Origin: Micromonospora lupini str. Lupac 08
GTDB taxonomy: Bacteria; Actinomycetota; Actinomycetes; Mycobacteriales; Micromonosporaceae
DNA length: 64,000 nt
Direction of reading: 5' to 3'
Assembly (NCBI RefSeq): GCF_000297395.2
Contig: NZ_HF570108.1
Location: forward strand, 5,999,700-6,063,699
Part shown: positions 1-8,393 of the stretch, piece by piece
Position numbering within the stretch: position 1 is the first letter of the stretch
Layout of the letters: each line of letters opens with the position of its first letter
Position numbers and translations under genes: made by a program
The notes under the pieces: generated by a model
The model's database searches: none
The model's input: the letters and a program-made list of their open reading frames with translations, nothing else
What the model was told of the DNA's origin: nothing

Positions 1-464
1 AGCCGCTGCGTGCCCCACAGCGCGACCGGCAGCACCGGCACCTTCGCCGAACGGGCCATCCGGACCGTTCCGCTCTTGAGCTCCTTGACGGTGAACGACC
101 GGCTGATCGTGGCCTCGGGGAAGACGCCGACGACCTCACCCTGCTTGAGCGCGCCCACGGCGGCGCGGAACGACGCCGCGCCGGCCTGCCGGTCCACCGG
201 AATGTGCCGCATGCCGCGCATCAGCGGGCCGGAGATCTTGTGCGTGAAGACCGAATCCTTCGCCATGAACCGAACCAGCCGGCCCGACGCGTTCGCCCCC
301 AGACCGGCGAAGATGAAGTCGAGGTAGCTGACGTGGTTGCTGGCCAGCACCGCCCCGCCCGTGCGGGGTACGTGGTGGGCGCCCTCGATGGTGATCTTCA
401 GGTCGAGGACCCGGAACAGCGTCTTGGCGGTGGCGATAACGGGCGGGTACACGAGCTCCGGCAT
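1..464 (-). CDS. Lysophospholipid acyltransferase (PlsC-like), C-terminal part outside window
   Basis: This is the N-terminal 154 codons of a 1-acylglycerol-3-phosphate acyltransferase-type protein, which in its family transfers an acyl chain to lysophosphatidate at the inner membrane. The family HX4D catalytic motif is visible as NHVSYLD, followed by a block ending VGVFPEATISR that corresponds to the family's glycerol-phosphate-binding EGT-type motif. Translation from the ATG at 464 begins MPELVYPPV. The gene runs off the left edge, so the end of the enzyme is not seen. It is the last minus-strand gene before a strong hairpin at 514-560. Substrate preference cannot be judged; related proteins are sometimes specialised for other lysolipids. 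Confidence 0.88.
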   Translation of the reverse strand, partial: MPELVYPPVIATAKTLFRVLDLKITIEGAHHVPRTGGAVLASNHVSYLDFIFAGLGANASGRLVRFMAKDSVFTHKISGPLMRGMRHIPVDRQAGAASFRAAVGALKQGEVVGVFPEATISRSFTVKELKSGTVRMARSAKVPVLPVALWGTQR

Positions 465-513
465 CCGCAGAATCTACCCTGCCCGTCTGGAGATCGGCTG
501 GGTGGCGGCCCGG

Positions 514-560
514 CGGCGTACCGGCGGCGACGCGTGTGGCCCGTCGCCGCCGGTACGCCG
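514..560 (-). terminator. Perfect 18-bp hairpin after the debranching-enzyme gene
   Basis: Arms 514-531 and 543-560 are perfectly complementary with an 11-nt loop. It lies just after the stop codon of the minus-strand gene that ends at 569, and there is no clear T-run. It probably ends that transcript. Confidence 0.7.
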
Positions 561-568
561 GTCGTGGC

Positions 569-2629
569 TCAGTCGGCGAGGCTGTGCAGATCGAGCCGGC
601 CCCGGGCGAAGGCGTCCACCCGGCCCCAACGACCCGGAATGTCCAACACCTCGATCCGGCCCATCCCGACCGGCAACCGCGGTTCGACCGCGAGGTGGCC
701 CTCGTGCGGTTCGAGGCCGAGCATGGTGCGCAGCAACAGCAGCGGCGTACCTGTCGACCACGCCTGCGGGCTGCACGCGGTCGGATACTCCACCGGGAAC
801 TTCGTCAGCTCCCGCGGGTAGCCGCCGAACGCCTCCGGCAACCGCCCGTCGAAGTAGGTGGCCGCGTCCAGGATGCCGTTCGCGATGGTGGCGGCCTCCT
901 CGCCGAAGCCGTACCTGCGCAGACCCCACGCGATGAACGAGTTGTCGAACGGCCAGATCGTGCCGTTGTGGTAGCCGATCGGGTTGTACCGCGTCTCCCC
1001 CTCGGCGAGGGTCCGCACCCCCCAGCCGGAGAAGAGCCGCGGCCCCACCAGGTGCTGCGCGATCTGCTCCGCGCGTTCGGGGAGGACGATCCCGCTCCAC
1101 AGCAGGTGGCCGATGTTCGAGCTGAGGACGTCGCACTGGCGACCGTCCGGATCCAGGGCCAGCGCGTAGTACCCGCCGTCGGCCACCCACCAGTCGCGGT
1201 TGAACCGCTCCTTCAGCTCCGCCGCCTCCCGCTCCAACTGGGCGGCGAACTCCGGGTCACCCCAGAACTCGCGGGCCATCCGCGCCCCGCGGACCTTCGC
1301 GTCGTACGCGTACCCCTGCACCTCGCAGGTCGCCCGGGGAAAGGGCGGAAGGGTGCCGTCGGAGTAGGAGATCGAGTCCCAGGAGTCCTTCCAGCACTGG
1401 TTCTCCAGCCCGGTCTCGGTGTTGCGCCGCTCGTACCAGATGTAGCCGTTGCCGATGAGGTCGGCGTAGCTGTCGATCCACCTCAGCGCGGCCCGGGACT
1501 CCTGTTCCAACTCCTTGACCAGCGCCACGTCCCCGGTCCACCGCTCGTACTCGTCGAGCAGCACGACGAACAGGGGGGTGGCGTCCACCGACCCGTAGTA
1601 GGGCGAGTGCGGTTGCTCCTCGAAGGCGGCGGTCTCCCCGTAGCGCATCTCGTGCAGGATCCGCCCCGGATCCTCGTCCCGGAAGTCGTCGAACCGGCTG
1701 CCCTGCAGGGACGCCAGGATGCGCAGTGTCGTCTTCGACAGTTGCGGCGTGAACGGCAGCGTCTGCAGGCAGGTCAGGATGCTGTCCCGGCCGAACATGG
1801 TCATGAACCAGGGCAGACCGGCGGCGGGCAGTGTCGCGCCACCGAGCGAGAGCGGCGAGAAGCGCAGCGCCGCCAGGTCGATCAGGCTGCGCCGGTACGT
1901 GCTGGCCACCCGACCGTGCTCACTGTTGACCTTGGGAGCGTCCGCGATCCACTGCTCCAGATCGTGTTGCAGGGCCAGCCGCTCGCCGCCGTGCGCCCGC
2001 AGCCCCATCCGCAGGTCCCGGTCCCCGGGCCCGACGGCGCGCGTCTGCACGTCGATCGTCGCCTCCCACTGCTGGTTCGGCTCCAGATGAATGGTGTACG
2101 CGAACCCCCGGCTGTCGTACCGGGCCGACACCGACGACGAAATGATCGTCTCGCGTCGGAAGTTGCCCCGGCGGTAGCCCAGGCGCAGCTTGTCGGCCTC
2201 GACCTCGGTGTAGATCTCGCCCTTCTTGTTCAGGATCTCGTCCTTGACCTGGAACAGGTCGGCGAAGTCGGACGCCGCGTCCATCCGTACTTCCAGGTCG
2301 ACCGCCTTCTCGTCGTGGTTGAGGATGGTGAGCTGCTCCCGGAAGCTGCCACCGACCACCCGCTCCCGGATGATCGACAACTTCGCGTCCACGTAGTGCG
2401 TGGCCATCCCCGGCACGAGAAAGAACCGGGACTCGAAGTACTGGAGGTCGTCGTACGAGAGCGAGTTGAGGCGTTCACCGTTCACGCTCAGCACCCACGT
2501 GGACAGGAACCGGGTGTCGATGGAGAAGAGCCCGGTCGGCTCGCTCGGCGTCGCCTCGATGTCACCGGTGTCCTCGCAGACGACGAACGTGTTGCCGTCC
2601 AGGATCCGGACCGTGTTGCCCTGGCCCAT
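569..2629 (-). CDS. Amylo-alpha-1,6-glucosidase / glycogen-debranching-type protein
   Basis: A 686-residue cytoplasmic protein of the bacterial glycogen-debranching family. Residues about 10-200 look like the N-terminal beta-sandwich domain (GDE_N type; it includes FSIDTRFLSTWVL). Residues about 240-670 form the alpha/alpha-barrel part, with the typical MTMFGRDSILTCLQTL segment near residue 275 and the DSWDSISYSDG and GYHNGTIWPFDNS segments. The family acts on alpha-1,6 branches or on small alpha-glucosides; the exact substrate is not readable here. The ATG at 2629 overlaps the stop of the SCP2-like gene upstream (TGATG), so the two are probably translated together. Length is normal for the family. 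Confidence 0.9.
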   Translation of the reverse strand: MGQGNTVRILDGNTFVVCEDTGDIEATPSEPTGLFSIDTRFLSTWVLSVNGERLNSLSYDDLQYFESRFFLVPGMATHYVDAKLSIIRERVVGGSFREQLTILNHDEKAVDLEVRMDAASDFADLFQVKDEILNKKGEIYTEVEADKLRLGYRRGNFRRETIISSSVSARYDSRGFAYTIHLEPNQQWEATIDVQTRAVGPGDRDLRMGLRAHGGERLALQHDLEQWIADAPKVNSEHGRVASTYRRSLIDLAALRFSPLSLGGATLPAAGLPWFMTMFGRDSILTCLQTLPFTPQLSKTTLRILASLQGSRFDDFRDEDPGRILHEMRYGETAAFEEQPHSPYYGSVDATPLFVVLLDEYERWTGDVALVKELEQESRAALRWIDSYADLIGNGYIWYERRNTETGLENQCWKDSWDSISYSDGTLPPFPRATCEVQGYAYDAKVRGARMAREFWGDPEFAAQLEREAAELKERFNRDWWVADGGYYALALDPDGRQCDVLSSNIGHLLWSGIVLPERAEQIAQHLVGPRLFSGWGVRTLAEGETRYNPIGYHNGTIWPFDNSFIAWGLRRYGFGEEAATIANGILDAATYFDGRLPEAFGGYPRELTKFPVEYPTACSPQAWSTGTPLLLLRTMLGLEPHEGHLAVEPRLPVGMGRIEVLDIPGRWGRVDAFARGRLDLHSLAD

Positions 2630-3000
2630 CAGTGCACCTCCCCCGCGAAGCGGCGGCGCGGCCCGCGGGCGTCCGGCGACCCGGGGAAGATCCGCTCCAC
2701 CTGCACCACCAGCCGGGCGTCGCCCGTCACCGTCATGTCCCCGCGCAACAGGGCCGCCAGGCCGTGCTCGCGGCCGTCGGCGATGTCGTCGAACAGCACC
2801 GGGCTGGCCCCGATCACCGTGTCGGCCTCCCGGTCCTCCTGGGTCACGTCGAGTCGCCCGTGGTCGATCGCCAGCAGCCAGTGCCGGGTCTGCGCCCCCT
2901 CGTGCAGGTCGAACCGCACTGTCCCGGAGGTCTTCGCCAGCAGAGGCTCGTACCCCCGCCGGTCCAGGTCCTCAAAGAACCTCGTGGTCGCGTCCACCAT
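2629..3000 (-). CDS. SCP2 sterol-binding-like small protein
   Basis: A 123-residue protein whose core (RFDLHEGAQTRHWLLAIDHGRLDV followed by an alpha-rich segment ending GLAALLRGDMTVTGD) matches the SCP2/sterol-transfer fold, given here in parts. In bacteria this fold binds hydrophobic ligands, and the ligand is usually unknown. I place the start at the ATG at 3000 (MVDATTRFF) because a GGGAGGAG ribosome site precedes it; a longer reading from 3114 has no fold-like sequence. It is coupled to the downstream debranching-type gene by a one-base stop/start overlap, which suggests a shared role in polysaccharide or envelope metabolism. That link is inference. Confidence 0.75.
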   Translation of the reverse strand: MVDATTRFFEDLDRRGYEPLLAKTSGTVRFDLHEGAQTRHWLLAIDHGRLDVTQEDREADTVIGASPVLFDDIADGREHGLAALLRGDMTVTGDARLVVQVERIFPGSPDARGPRRRFAGEVH

Positions 3001-3300
3001 CGGGTCCACTCCTCCCAGTTGGCCGGGCCCGGGATCCCACCCGGCGCGCTCGCCTCGCGCGCACGGCCGGCGTTGCACGTCCGAGCACGGGTCCCCGCCC
3101 ACCCACACGGTCAACCTCGCCCAGTTCGGGTGAGCCGGCGCGTCGTGTCGGTCGCCGGCAGTAGCCTCCCGGCGATCGGTGGCAGTTCAGCAGGGCGGTG
3201 CCCGGTGTGTCGGGTTGCTCAGCTGCCAACGATCAAGGGAACGAGACGCCAGCGCGCCGGCCCTCCCCGGGGGGAGGGCCGGCGCGTTCGCGGCGGACGA
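3001..3300. other. Intergenic gap with one hairpin
   Basis: No convincing gene. It holds the upstream region of the SCP2-like gene and, at 3253-3286, a hairpin that closes the CBS-domain transcript. Nothing else stood out. Confidence 0.6.
3253..3286 (-). terminator. GC-rich hairpin after the CBS-domain gene
   Basis: Arms 3253-3268 and 3271-3286 are perfect complements, 16 bp before allowing for loop opening. It lies 15 bp past the stop codon of the minus-strand CBS gene. There is no T-run, as is common for actinobacterial terminators. Confidence 0.7.
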
Positions 3301-3717
3301 TCAGTTGTTCGGGTCGTCGGCGCTGATGTCGGCAAGCACCGACTGCGGTTCGCGCTCGACCGCGAGGTCGCCCATCGAGACCAGACCGATCAGGCGCCCG
3401 TCGTCGATCACGGGCAGTCGGCGTACGGCGTAGGTGCGCATCAGGTCCGCGGCGGACACCGCGTCGTCGTACTGGCTCACGGTGATCACATCGCGGCTGG
3501 TTATCTCGTTCAACCGGGTCGAGCCCGGGTCCATGTTCTCCGCGACACCACGGACCGTGATGTCCCGGTCCGTGACGATACCGACGACACTGTCGCCATC
3601 GGTCACCACCACGTCGCCAATCGCGCTGTCGCGCATCTCCTGAGCGGCGGCGATAAGCGTGTCGTTGCCGTCCATCGTCACCAACCGGGTCGTCATGAAC
3701 TCTCCGACCGTTGTCAT
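3301..3717 (-). CDS. Tandem CBS-domain protein
   Basis: A 138-residue protein made almost entirely of two CBS domains (residues about 1-60 and 65-125). Both carry the typical VVVTDGDSVVGIVTDRDI and LPVIDDGRLIGLVSMGDLA segments. CBS pairs bind adenine nucleotides such as AMP, ATP or SAM and act as energy or redox sensors; stand-alone versions are common in actinobacteria, often in dormancy or stress regulons. The ATG at 3717 has a GAGGGGAG ribosome site. The TMEM175-type gene lies 92 bp upstream on the same strand, so cotranscription is possible. The ligand and partner are unknown. Confidence 0.9.
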   Translation of the reverse strand: MTTVGEFMTTRLVTMDGNDTLIAAAQEMRDSAIGDVVVTDGDSVVGIVTDRDITVRGVAENMDPGSTRLNEITSRDVITVSQYDDAVSAADLMRTYAVRRLPVIDDGRLIGLVSMGDLAVEREPQSVLADISADDPNN

Positions 3718-3809
3718 GGTGCTCCCCTCTCGGTGTCGGCACGACCCGTCTACCCGCCGCCCGGGAGGGGGTAACGCCGATGGCCCGGTGGCTGTCCGGG
3801 GCGAGCCGG

Positions 3810-4508
3810 CTATCCGCGCGGGCGGCGCAGGCGGTGCAGTTCGTAGAGACCACTGCTGGTCAGGCTGTAGAAGAGCGGGAGCAACAGGAAGATCGTCAGC
3901 GCGAACAGCGGGTCCGTGACGAATCCGATGAGAACTGCCAGCCCGTACCCCAGGATCCCGACCGCGGCCCGCGCCCGTTCCGCGGGGAAGAACCCCCGCG
4001 ACACCGCCGGGTCGACCAGGTCGTGCCGGCGGGTCAGATAGTGGTACAGAACCAACCAACTCGCCGAGAGCAGCATGCCGGCCAGACCGTAGAGGGCGAC
4101 GCCGGTGCGCTCGTCGGCCCGGTCGCCCTGCCGCACGGCCTGCGAGACGATCGAGGTCGCGAACGGCAGCAGCGCCGTCGTGAACAACACCCCGAGGTTG
4201 CACCACTGCAGACCCTTTCCACTGCTCACCACCCGGTGGAAGGCAGCCCGATGGTTCAGCCAGGTGATCGCCACGAGCAGGTACGACGTGACGTAGGCCA
4301 GGTAGGCCGGCCACTGCTCGACGAGCGCGTGCAGCAGCTGACCCCGGGCGACCCGGGGCGGCTGGAGGTCGAGCACCAGGAGCGTGATGATGATGGCGAA
4401 GACCCCGTCGCTGAACGCGAGCAGACGGGACGTCTCCGACCGCAGCGCCGGGCCGCCGGTGCCGTCGCGAATCCGCCCGGCGTCGTCGCTGCCCTGCTCG
4501 TTGCTCAT
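3810..4508 (-). CDS. TMEM175-family (DUF1211) potassium-channel-like membrane protein
   Basis: A 232-residue integral membrane protein. The family signature is clear near residue 30 (RLLAFSDGVFAIIITLLVLDL), followed by about five further hydrophobic helices, the last at TIFLLLPLFYSLTSSGLYEL. Bacterial TMEM175 proteins are six-helix subunits that assemble into potassium-selective leak channels; that activity is known for the family, not shown here. The ATG at 4508 gives MSNEQGSDD. It is divergent from the nucleotidyltransferase gene at 4642. The C-terminal tail is short and basic (RRPRG). Confidence 0.88.
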   Translation of the reverse strand: MSNEQGSDDAGRIRDGTGGPALRSETSRLLAFSDGVFAIIITLLVLDLQPPRVARGQLLHALVEQWPAYLAYVTSYLLVAITWLNHRAAFHRVVSSGKGLQWCNLGVLFTTALLPFATSIVSQAVRQGDRADERTGVALYGLAGMLLSASWLVLYHYLTRRHDLVDPAVSRGFFPAERARAAVGILGYGLAVLIGFVTDPLFALTIFLLLPLFYSLTSSGLYELHRLRRPRG

Positions 4509-4641
4509 CCCGCCCCTCCCCCGAGGTACCGCCCCTCCCCCGGCGCTCCGTATGGGCGGCGCCGGGACGGCAGCGCGGTATACCCGCCGATGGGCGGAGC
4601 ACCCGCCGCACGCTTCGGCGGCACCACCTACCGTGGGTGGG

Positions 4642-5223
4642 GTGCTGACGGGTGAGCGGGAGCTGCGGGACCTGGTCACCGGTGACCCTTGGCTGACCCG
4701 GGCGCTGACAGTGGTCCGCGATTCCGGCCTGCCGGACGCCTGGATCGGCGCGGGCGCCCTCCGCGACCTCGTCTGGGGCGAGCGGTACGGCGACGGGTTC
4801 GACCCGGCGACGGTCCGCGACGTGGACGTGGTCTTCTTCGACCCGACGAGGCTGTCCCGCGACGACGACCACCGGGCGACCGCCCGACTCGCCGCGGCCT
4901 GGGCAGAGCCGCCGTGGGAGGCACGCAACCAGGCGGCGGTGCACACCTGGTACGCGTCGAAGTTCGGCGGTGATCCGATCCCGGCGTACCGCAGCGTCGC
5001 CGAGGCGGTGGCCACCTGGCCGGAGTACGCCACCGCGGTGGCCGTACGGCTACGCCCGACCGGTGGGTTGGAGGTCTGCGCCCCGTACGGCCTGGGTGAT
5101 CTGCTGGGTGGGGTGTGGCGGCACAACCCGGCCCGGGTGGACGTCGCGTTGTCCCGGCAGCGACTGGCTCGCCACCGGCCCGCGCAACGCTGGCCCGGCG
5201 TGACAGTGATCGACCCAGGCTGA
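4642..5223 (+). CDS. Nucleotidyltransferase-family protein
   Basis: A 193-residue protein resembling the bacterial nucleotidyltransferase family once called DUF925. It has IGAGALRDLVWGERYG followed by VRDVDVVFFDP, which resembles a glycine-rich G-x-LRD start plus the acidic DxD pair of the fold, and a C-terminal GLEVCAPYGLGDLLGGVWRHNP block typical of that family. The substrate is unknown. I chose the GTG at 4642 (VLTGERELRDL); a GTG at 4633 is also in frame and neither has a strong ribosome site, so the first few residues are uncertain. It stands alone, convergent with the PPOX-type gene. Confidence 0.8.
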   Translation: MLTGERELRDLVTGDPWLTRALTVVRDSGLPDAWIGAGALRDLVWGERYGDGFDPATVRDVDVVFFDPTRLSRDDDHRATARLAAAWAEPPWEARNQAAVHTWYASKFGGDPIPAYRSVAEAVATWPEYATAVAVRLRPTGGLEVCAPYGLGDLLGGVWRHNPARVDVALSRQRLARHRPAQRWPGVTVIDPG

Positions 5224-5286
5224 CCCGGACGTCGCCGCCCGGGCGGCAGTCGACCTCGTCGCTCGCGGCGGCGCAGTCCGACCCGC

Positions 5287-5727
5287 TCAGCCGCGGGGCG
5301 GCATTCCGTAGATCCGCTCGACGTGCAGGCGCAGCACCAACCGCCGGTCGGCGACCATGGCGTTGCGGTAGTCGGCCCAGTCCGGGTGCTCGCCGCGCAA
5401 CGACCGGTAGAGCCCCACCAGCTCCTCGACCGTGGCGTCGTCGGCGTCGGCCGCCGGAGCGGTCAGCTCGGCCCGCCCCTCGACCACCGCGTACGCCCAG
5501 CCGTCCTCGCTGCCGACGTGGAAGCTGGCGCGCGGGTCCCGACGCAGGTTGGCCGTCTTGGCCCGGCCGTCGGTGACGGACACCCGGATCAGGCCGGCCG
5601 CGCGGTCGAACGCGTAGACCACCGTGGACAGTTGCGGTCGCCCGTCGCGTTTGAGGGTGGCCAGCACGCCCATCGAGCGGCCGGCGATCAGGTCGGTCAG
5701 CGCCTGCTGGCTGGGGTCCTCCGGCAC
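5287..5727 (-). CDS. PPOX-class F420-dependent oxidoreductase
   Basis: A 146-residue split-barrel flavin/deazaflavin-binding protein. The early block GVLATLKRDGRPQLSTVVYAFD and the later DPRASFHVGSEDGWAYAVVEGRAEL are typical of the PPOX-class F420-dependent family. The C-terminal RLVLRLHVERIYGMPPRG ends as such proteins do. They reduce varied substrates with F420H2 or bind FMN, and the physiological substrate is usually unknown. The GTG at 5727 is supported by a GGAGGAAACC ribosome site. It lies downstream of asd on the same strand but beyond a hairpin at 5812-5852, so it probably has its own promoter. Confidence 0.88.
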   Translation of the reverse strand: MPEDPSQQALTDLIAGRSMGVLATLKRDGRPQLSTVVYAFDRAAGLIRVSVTDGRAKTANLRRDPRASFHVGSEDGWAYAVVEGRAELTAPAADADDATVEELVGLYRSLRGEHPDWADYRNAMVADRRLVLRLHVERIYGMPPRG

Positions 5728-5811
5728 GGTTTCCTCCAGGTGGCACGGTCGGTTACGTCAATCCAAACACGGGCAGAGCGCCCCCGCCCCCGATGGATCG
5801 CCGCCGCCACG

Positions 5812-5852
5812 CACTGCGGGCCCCCACCGAGACCGGCCGGGAGCCCGCAGTG
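5812..5852 (-). terminator. Hairpin after asd
   Basis: Ten-bp perfect arms at 5812-5821 and 5843-5852 with a 21-nt loop that can fold further. It sits 11 bp after the asd stop codon on the minus strand. Confidence 0.55.
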
Positions 5853-5862
5853 ATCGCTTCGG

Positions 5863-6888
5863 TCAGCGCCGTTCGGCGGCCACCAGCTCGGCGAGCTGTA
5901 CGGCGTTGAGCGCCGCGCCCTTGCGCAGGTTGTCGTTGGAGCAGAACAGCGCCAGCCCGTACTCGACTGTCTCGTCGGCGCGGATGCGGCCCACGTAGGT
6001 CGGGTCCTGACCGGCGGCCTGCAACGGCGTCGGCACGGCGGTCAGCGCGACGCCGGGCGCGTCGGCGAGCAGCTCGTGGGCCCGCTGCGGGGTGAGCGGG
6101 CGGGCGAAGCGGGCGTTGATCTGCAGCGAGTGGCCGGTGAAGACCGGGACCCGGACGCAGGTGCCGGAGACCTTGAGGTCGGGGATCTCCAGGATCTTGC
6201 GGCTCTCGTTGCGGAGCTTCTGCTCCTCGTCGGTCTCGAACGAGCCGTCGTCGACGATCGAGCCGGCCAGCGGCAGCACGTTGAAGGCGATCGGCTCGGC
6301 GAACGAGCGCGGCGCGGGGAACTCCACGGCCGACCCGTCGAAGGCCAGCCCGGCGGCGTGCTCGGCGACCTTGCGGACCTGCTCGTCCAGCTCGGCGACG
6401 CCGGCCAGTCCGGCGCCGGAGACCGCCTGGTACGTCGAGACGACCAGGCCGACGAGGCCAGCCTCGGCGTGCAGCGGGCGCAGCACCGGCATCGCGGCCA
6501 TCGTGGTGCAGTTGGGGTTGGCGATGATGCCCTTCGGGCGGTCGGCGACGGCGTGCGGGTTGACCTCGGCGACCACGAGCGGCACCAGCGGGTCCATCCG
6601 GAACGCCGACGAGTTGTCGATCACCACGGCGCCGGCCTCGGCCACCCGGGGCGCCAACTCCAGGGCGCTGCCCTTGCCCGCCGAGAAGAGCACGATGTCC
6701 AGCCCCGAGTAGTCCGCGGTGGCCGCGTCCTCGACCGTCACCTCGCCGTCGCGCCAGGGCAGCGTCCGCCCGGCCGACCGCGCCGAGGCGAACAGCCGCA
6801 CCTGCTCCGCCGGGAACTCCCGTTCCGCCAGCACCTGCCGCATCACGCCACCGACCTGGCCGGTGGCCCCCACAATGCCGATCCTCAT
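5863..6888 (-). CDS. asd: Aspartate-semialdehyde dehydrogenase
   Basis: A 341-residue enzyme that makes aspartate semialdehyde from aspartyl phosphate with NADPH, the branch point to lysine/diaminopimelate, threonine and methionine. The NADP-binding start MRIGIVGATGQVGG, the catalytic cysteine in NPNCTT (Cys127) and the later VFTGHSLQINARF histidine block are all present. Length is normal. The start is set at the ATG at 6888 because the Rossmann strand begins there. Unlike many actinobacteria, no aspartokinase gene is adjacent in this window. Upstream lies a perfect inverted repeat (6970-7038) and then the M16 peptidase pair. Confidence 0.97.
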   Translation of the reverse strand: MRIGIVGATGQVGGVMRQVLAEREFPAEQVRLFASARSAGRTLPWRDGEVTVEDAATADYSGLDIVLFSAGKGSALELAPRVAEAGAVVIDNSSAFRMDPLVPLVVAEVNPHAVADRPKGIIANPNCTTMAAMPVLRPLHAEAGLVGLVVSTYQAVSGAGLAGVAELDEQVRKVAEHAAGLAFDGSAVEFPAPRSFAEPIAFNVLPLAGSIVDDGSFETDEEQKLRNESRKILEIPDLKVSGTCVRVPVFTGHSLQINARFARPLTPQRAHELLADAPGVALTAVPTPLQAAGQDPTYVGRIRADETVEYGLALFCSNDNLRKGAALNAVQLAELVAAERR

Positions 6889-6969
6889 GCCCGCGAGGCT
6901 ACCCAGCCCACCCCCACGACCGGCACCCCTTTCCCAACCCCCGGGTCCCACCTCACACCGGACCCATCA

Positions 6970-7038
6970 CCCCGTTGATCATGAAGTTATCGTCGCGACA
7001 CGCCGCGCCGGGTGACGATAACTTCATGATCAACGGGG
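6970..7038. repeat. Perfect 25-bp inverted repeat with 19-nt loop
   Basis: Arms 6970-6994 and 7014-7038 are exact reverse complements (25 of 25). Each arm contains GTTGATCATGAAGTTATC, much more AT-rich than its surroundings. It lies between the end of the M16 gene (7050) and the start of asd (6888). It could serve as a terminator for the peptidase transcript, but its composition and length look more like a dispersed palindromic element. Copy number in the genome cannot be seen from here. Confidence 0.85.
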
Positions 7039-7049
7039 TCTGGCAGGGG

Positions 7050-8393
7050 TCAGGGGTGGGTTAGGAGGGTTCCTAGGTTGGCTTCTTCCAGGTCGTTGCG
7101 GATTACCGCGGCGTCGCCCTCGATGACCAGGGTCAGCGCCTCCGGGTGGAGGTGGGTGGCTGCCGCTGCGGAGACCTGGTCCACGTCGGCGTTGAGCAGC
7201 TCCTCGCGCAGACGGGCGTGGTAGTCGTCCGGCAGGTCGTGCACCACGAGCGTGGTCAGCGCGGACGCGATCGCCCGCGGGCTCTGCAGCTCGACCGACA
7301 GCTGCCCGGCCCGCCAGGAACGGGCCACCGCCAGCTCGTCCTCGGTCACGCCGCCCGCCTGCGTACGGGTGATCTCGCCGACGGCCTCGACCAGGGCCGG
7401 CGCGGTGACGGCGGTCTGGACGCCCGAGCTGACCGCGAACCGGCCGAACCGGCGGGACGAGGCGAACTCGCCCCGGATGCCGTACGTGTAGCCGTGCACC
7501 TCGCGGATCAGGTGGTTGAGACGGGAGGTGAACGCCCCGCCGAGGACCGTGCCGGCGAGGGTCATCGGCACGTGGTCGGGGTGCGCCCGGTGCGGCGACG
7601 GGTGACCCAGCCGCAGCGTGGACTGCACCGAGCCGGGCCGGTCCACCAGGATGATCCGACGGTCGGCGCGCAGCGGCACCTCGATCGGGCCGCCCCGCTC
7701 GGCCGGACCGCCTCCGGTGCCGGCGAACGCCGCCCCCGCCAACGCGTCCAGGTCGATCCGGTCCAGGTCACCGGCGACGATCAGCGTGCCGGGTCGGAGG
7801 AACCACTCGGAGTGGAAGACGGTGATGTCCTCCACGTCCAGGGCCGCCACCGAGTCCGGGTCGCCGTACATCGGTCGTCCCCACCGGTTGTCGGCGCCGA
7901 ACAGGTCGGCGCGCAGGGCGGCGTCGGCGCGCGGGCCGGGGTTGGCCCAGTCCATCCGCAGCGCGGTGGCCTCGTCGTCGCGGACGCGCCGCACGTCGGC
8001 CGGGTCCAGCCGGGGAGTCCGGACGGCCTCGGCGAGGAGCTGCACCGCAGCGGTCAACCGGTCCACCGGGACCTGCACGCTGATCTGGAACGAGTCCCAG
8101 TCCAGCCCGGTCACCAGCTCGGTGCCGAGCGCCTCGATGGCCAGCGCGTACGCCGTGGCGTCCCGCTGCGCGGTGCCCTCCTCCAGGGCCTTGGCGAGCA
8201 CCCCGCCCAGCCCCTCCTTGCCGGTCAGCTCCCGGCCGGCGCCGGCGTCGAGCAGCAGCAACGCGACGGCGAGGTTCTGCCCGGGCAGGTGCGCGGCGAC
8301 CACCTGGCCACCGCCGGCCGCGCGGCGGACCACCGGCGGGAACCGGTACGGGCGAGCGGCGCCCGGGCCGGGACGGTCGGCGATCAGCGTCAT
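7050..8393 (-). CDS. M16-family peptidase-like subunit lacking the zinc motif
   Basis: A 447-residue protein with the two-domain M16 (insulinase/processing-peptidase) fold. At the place where active members carry HxxEH it reads GLGGVLAKALEEG, so it cannot bind the catalytic zinc in the usual way. The C-terminal half keeps the partner-subunit features, such as GGAFTSRLNHLIREVHGYTYGI in the family's R/Y region. In heterodimeric M16B enzymes one subunit holds the metal and the other supplies substrate-binding residues; this looks like the second type. Its ATG at 8393 overlaps the stop of the catalytic subunit gene by four bases, fitting a 1:1 complex. Confidence 0.92.
   Translation of the reverse strand: MTLIADRPGPGAARPYRFPPVVRRAAGGGQVVAAHLPGQNLAVALLLLDAGAGRELTGKEGLGGVLAKALEEGTAQRDATAYALAIEALGTELVTGLDWDSFQISVQVPVDRLTAAVQLLAEAVRTPRLDPADVRRVRDDEATALRMDWANPGPRADAALRADLFGADNRWGRPMYGDPDSVAALDVEDITVFHSEWFLRPGTLIVAGDLDRIDLDALAGAAFAGTGGGPAERGGPIEVPLRADRRIILVDRPGSVQSTLRLGHPSPHRAHPDHVPMTLAGTVLGGAFTSRLNHLIREVHGYTYGIRGEFASSRRFGRFAVSSGVQTAVTAPALVEAVGEITRTQAGGVTEDELAVARSWRAGQLSVELQSPRAIASALTTLVVHDLPDDYHARLREELLNADVDQVSAAAATHLHPEALTLVIEGDAAVIRNDLEEANLGTLLTHP

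Noticed and set aside
536..3133. Long plus-strand open frame of 865 codons
   Set aside because: It lies wholly opposite the debranching-enzyme and SCP2-like genes. The peptide is a high-GC shadow rich in Arg/Pro/Gly/Val with no fold signal.
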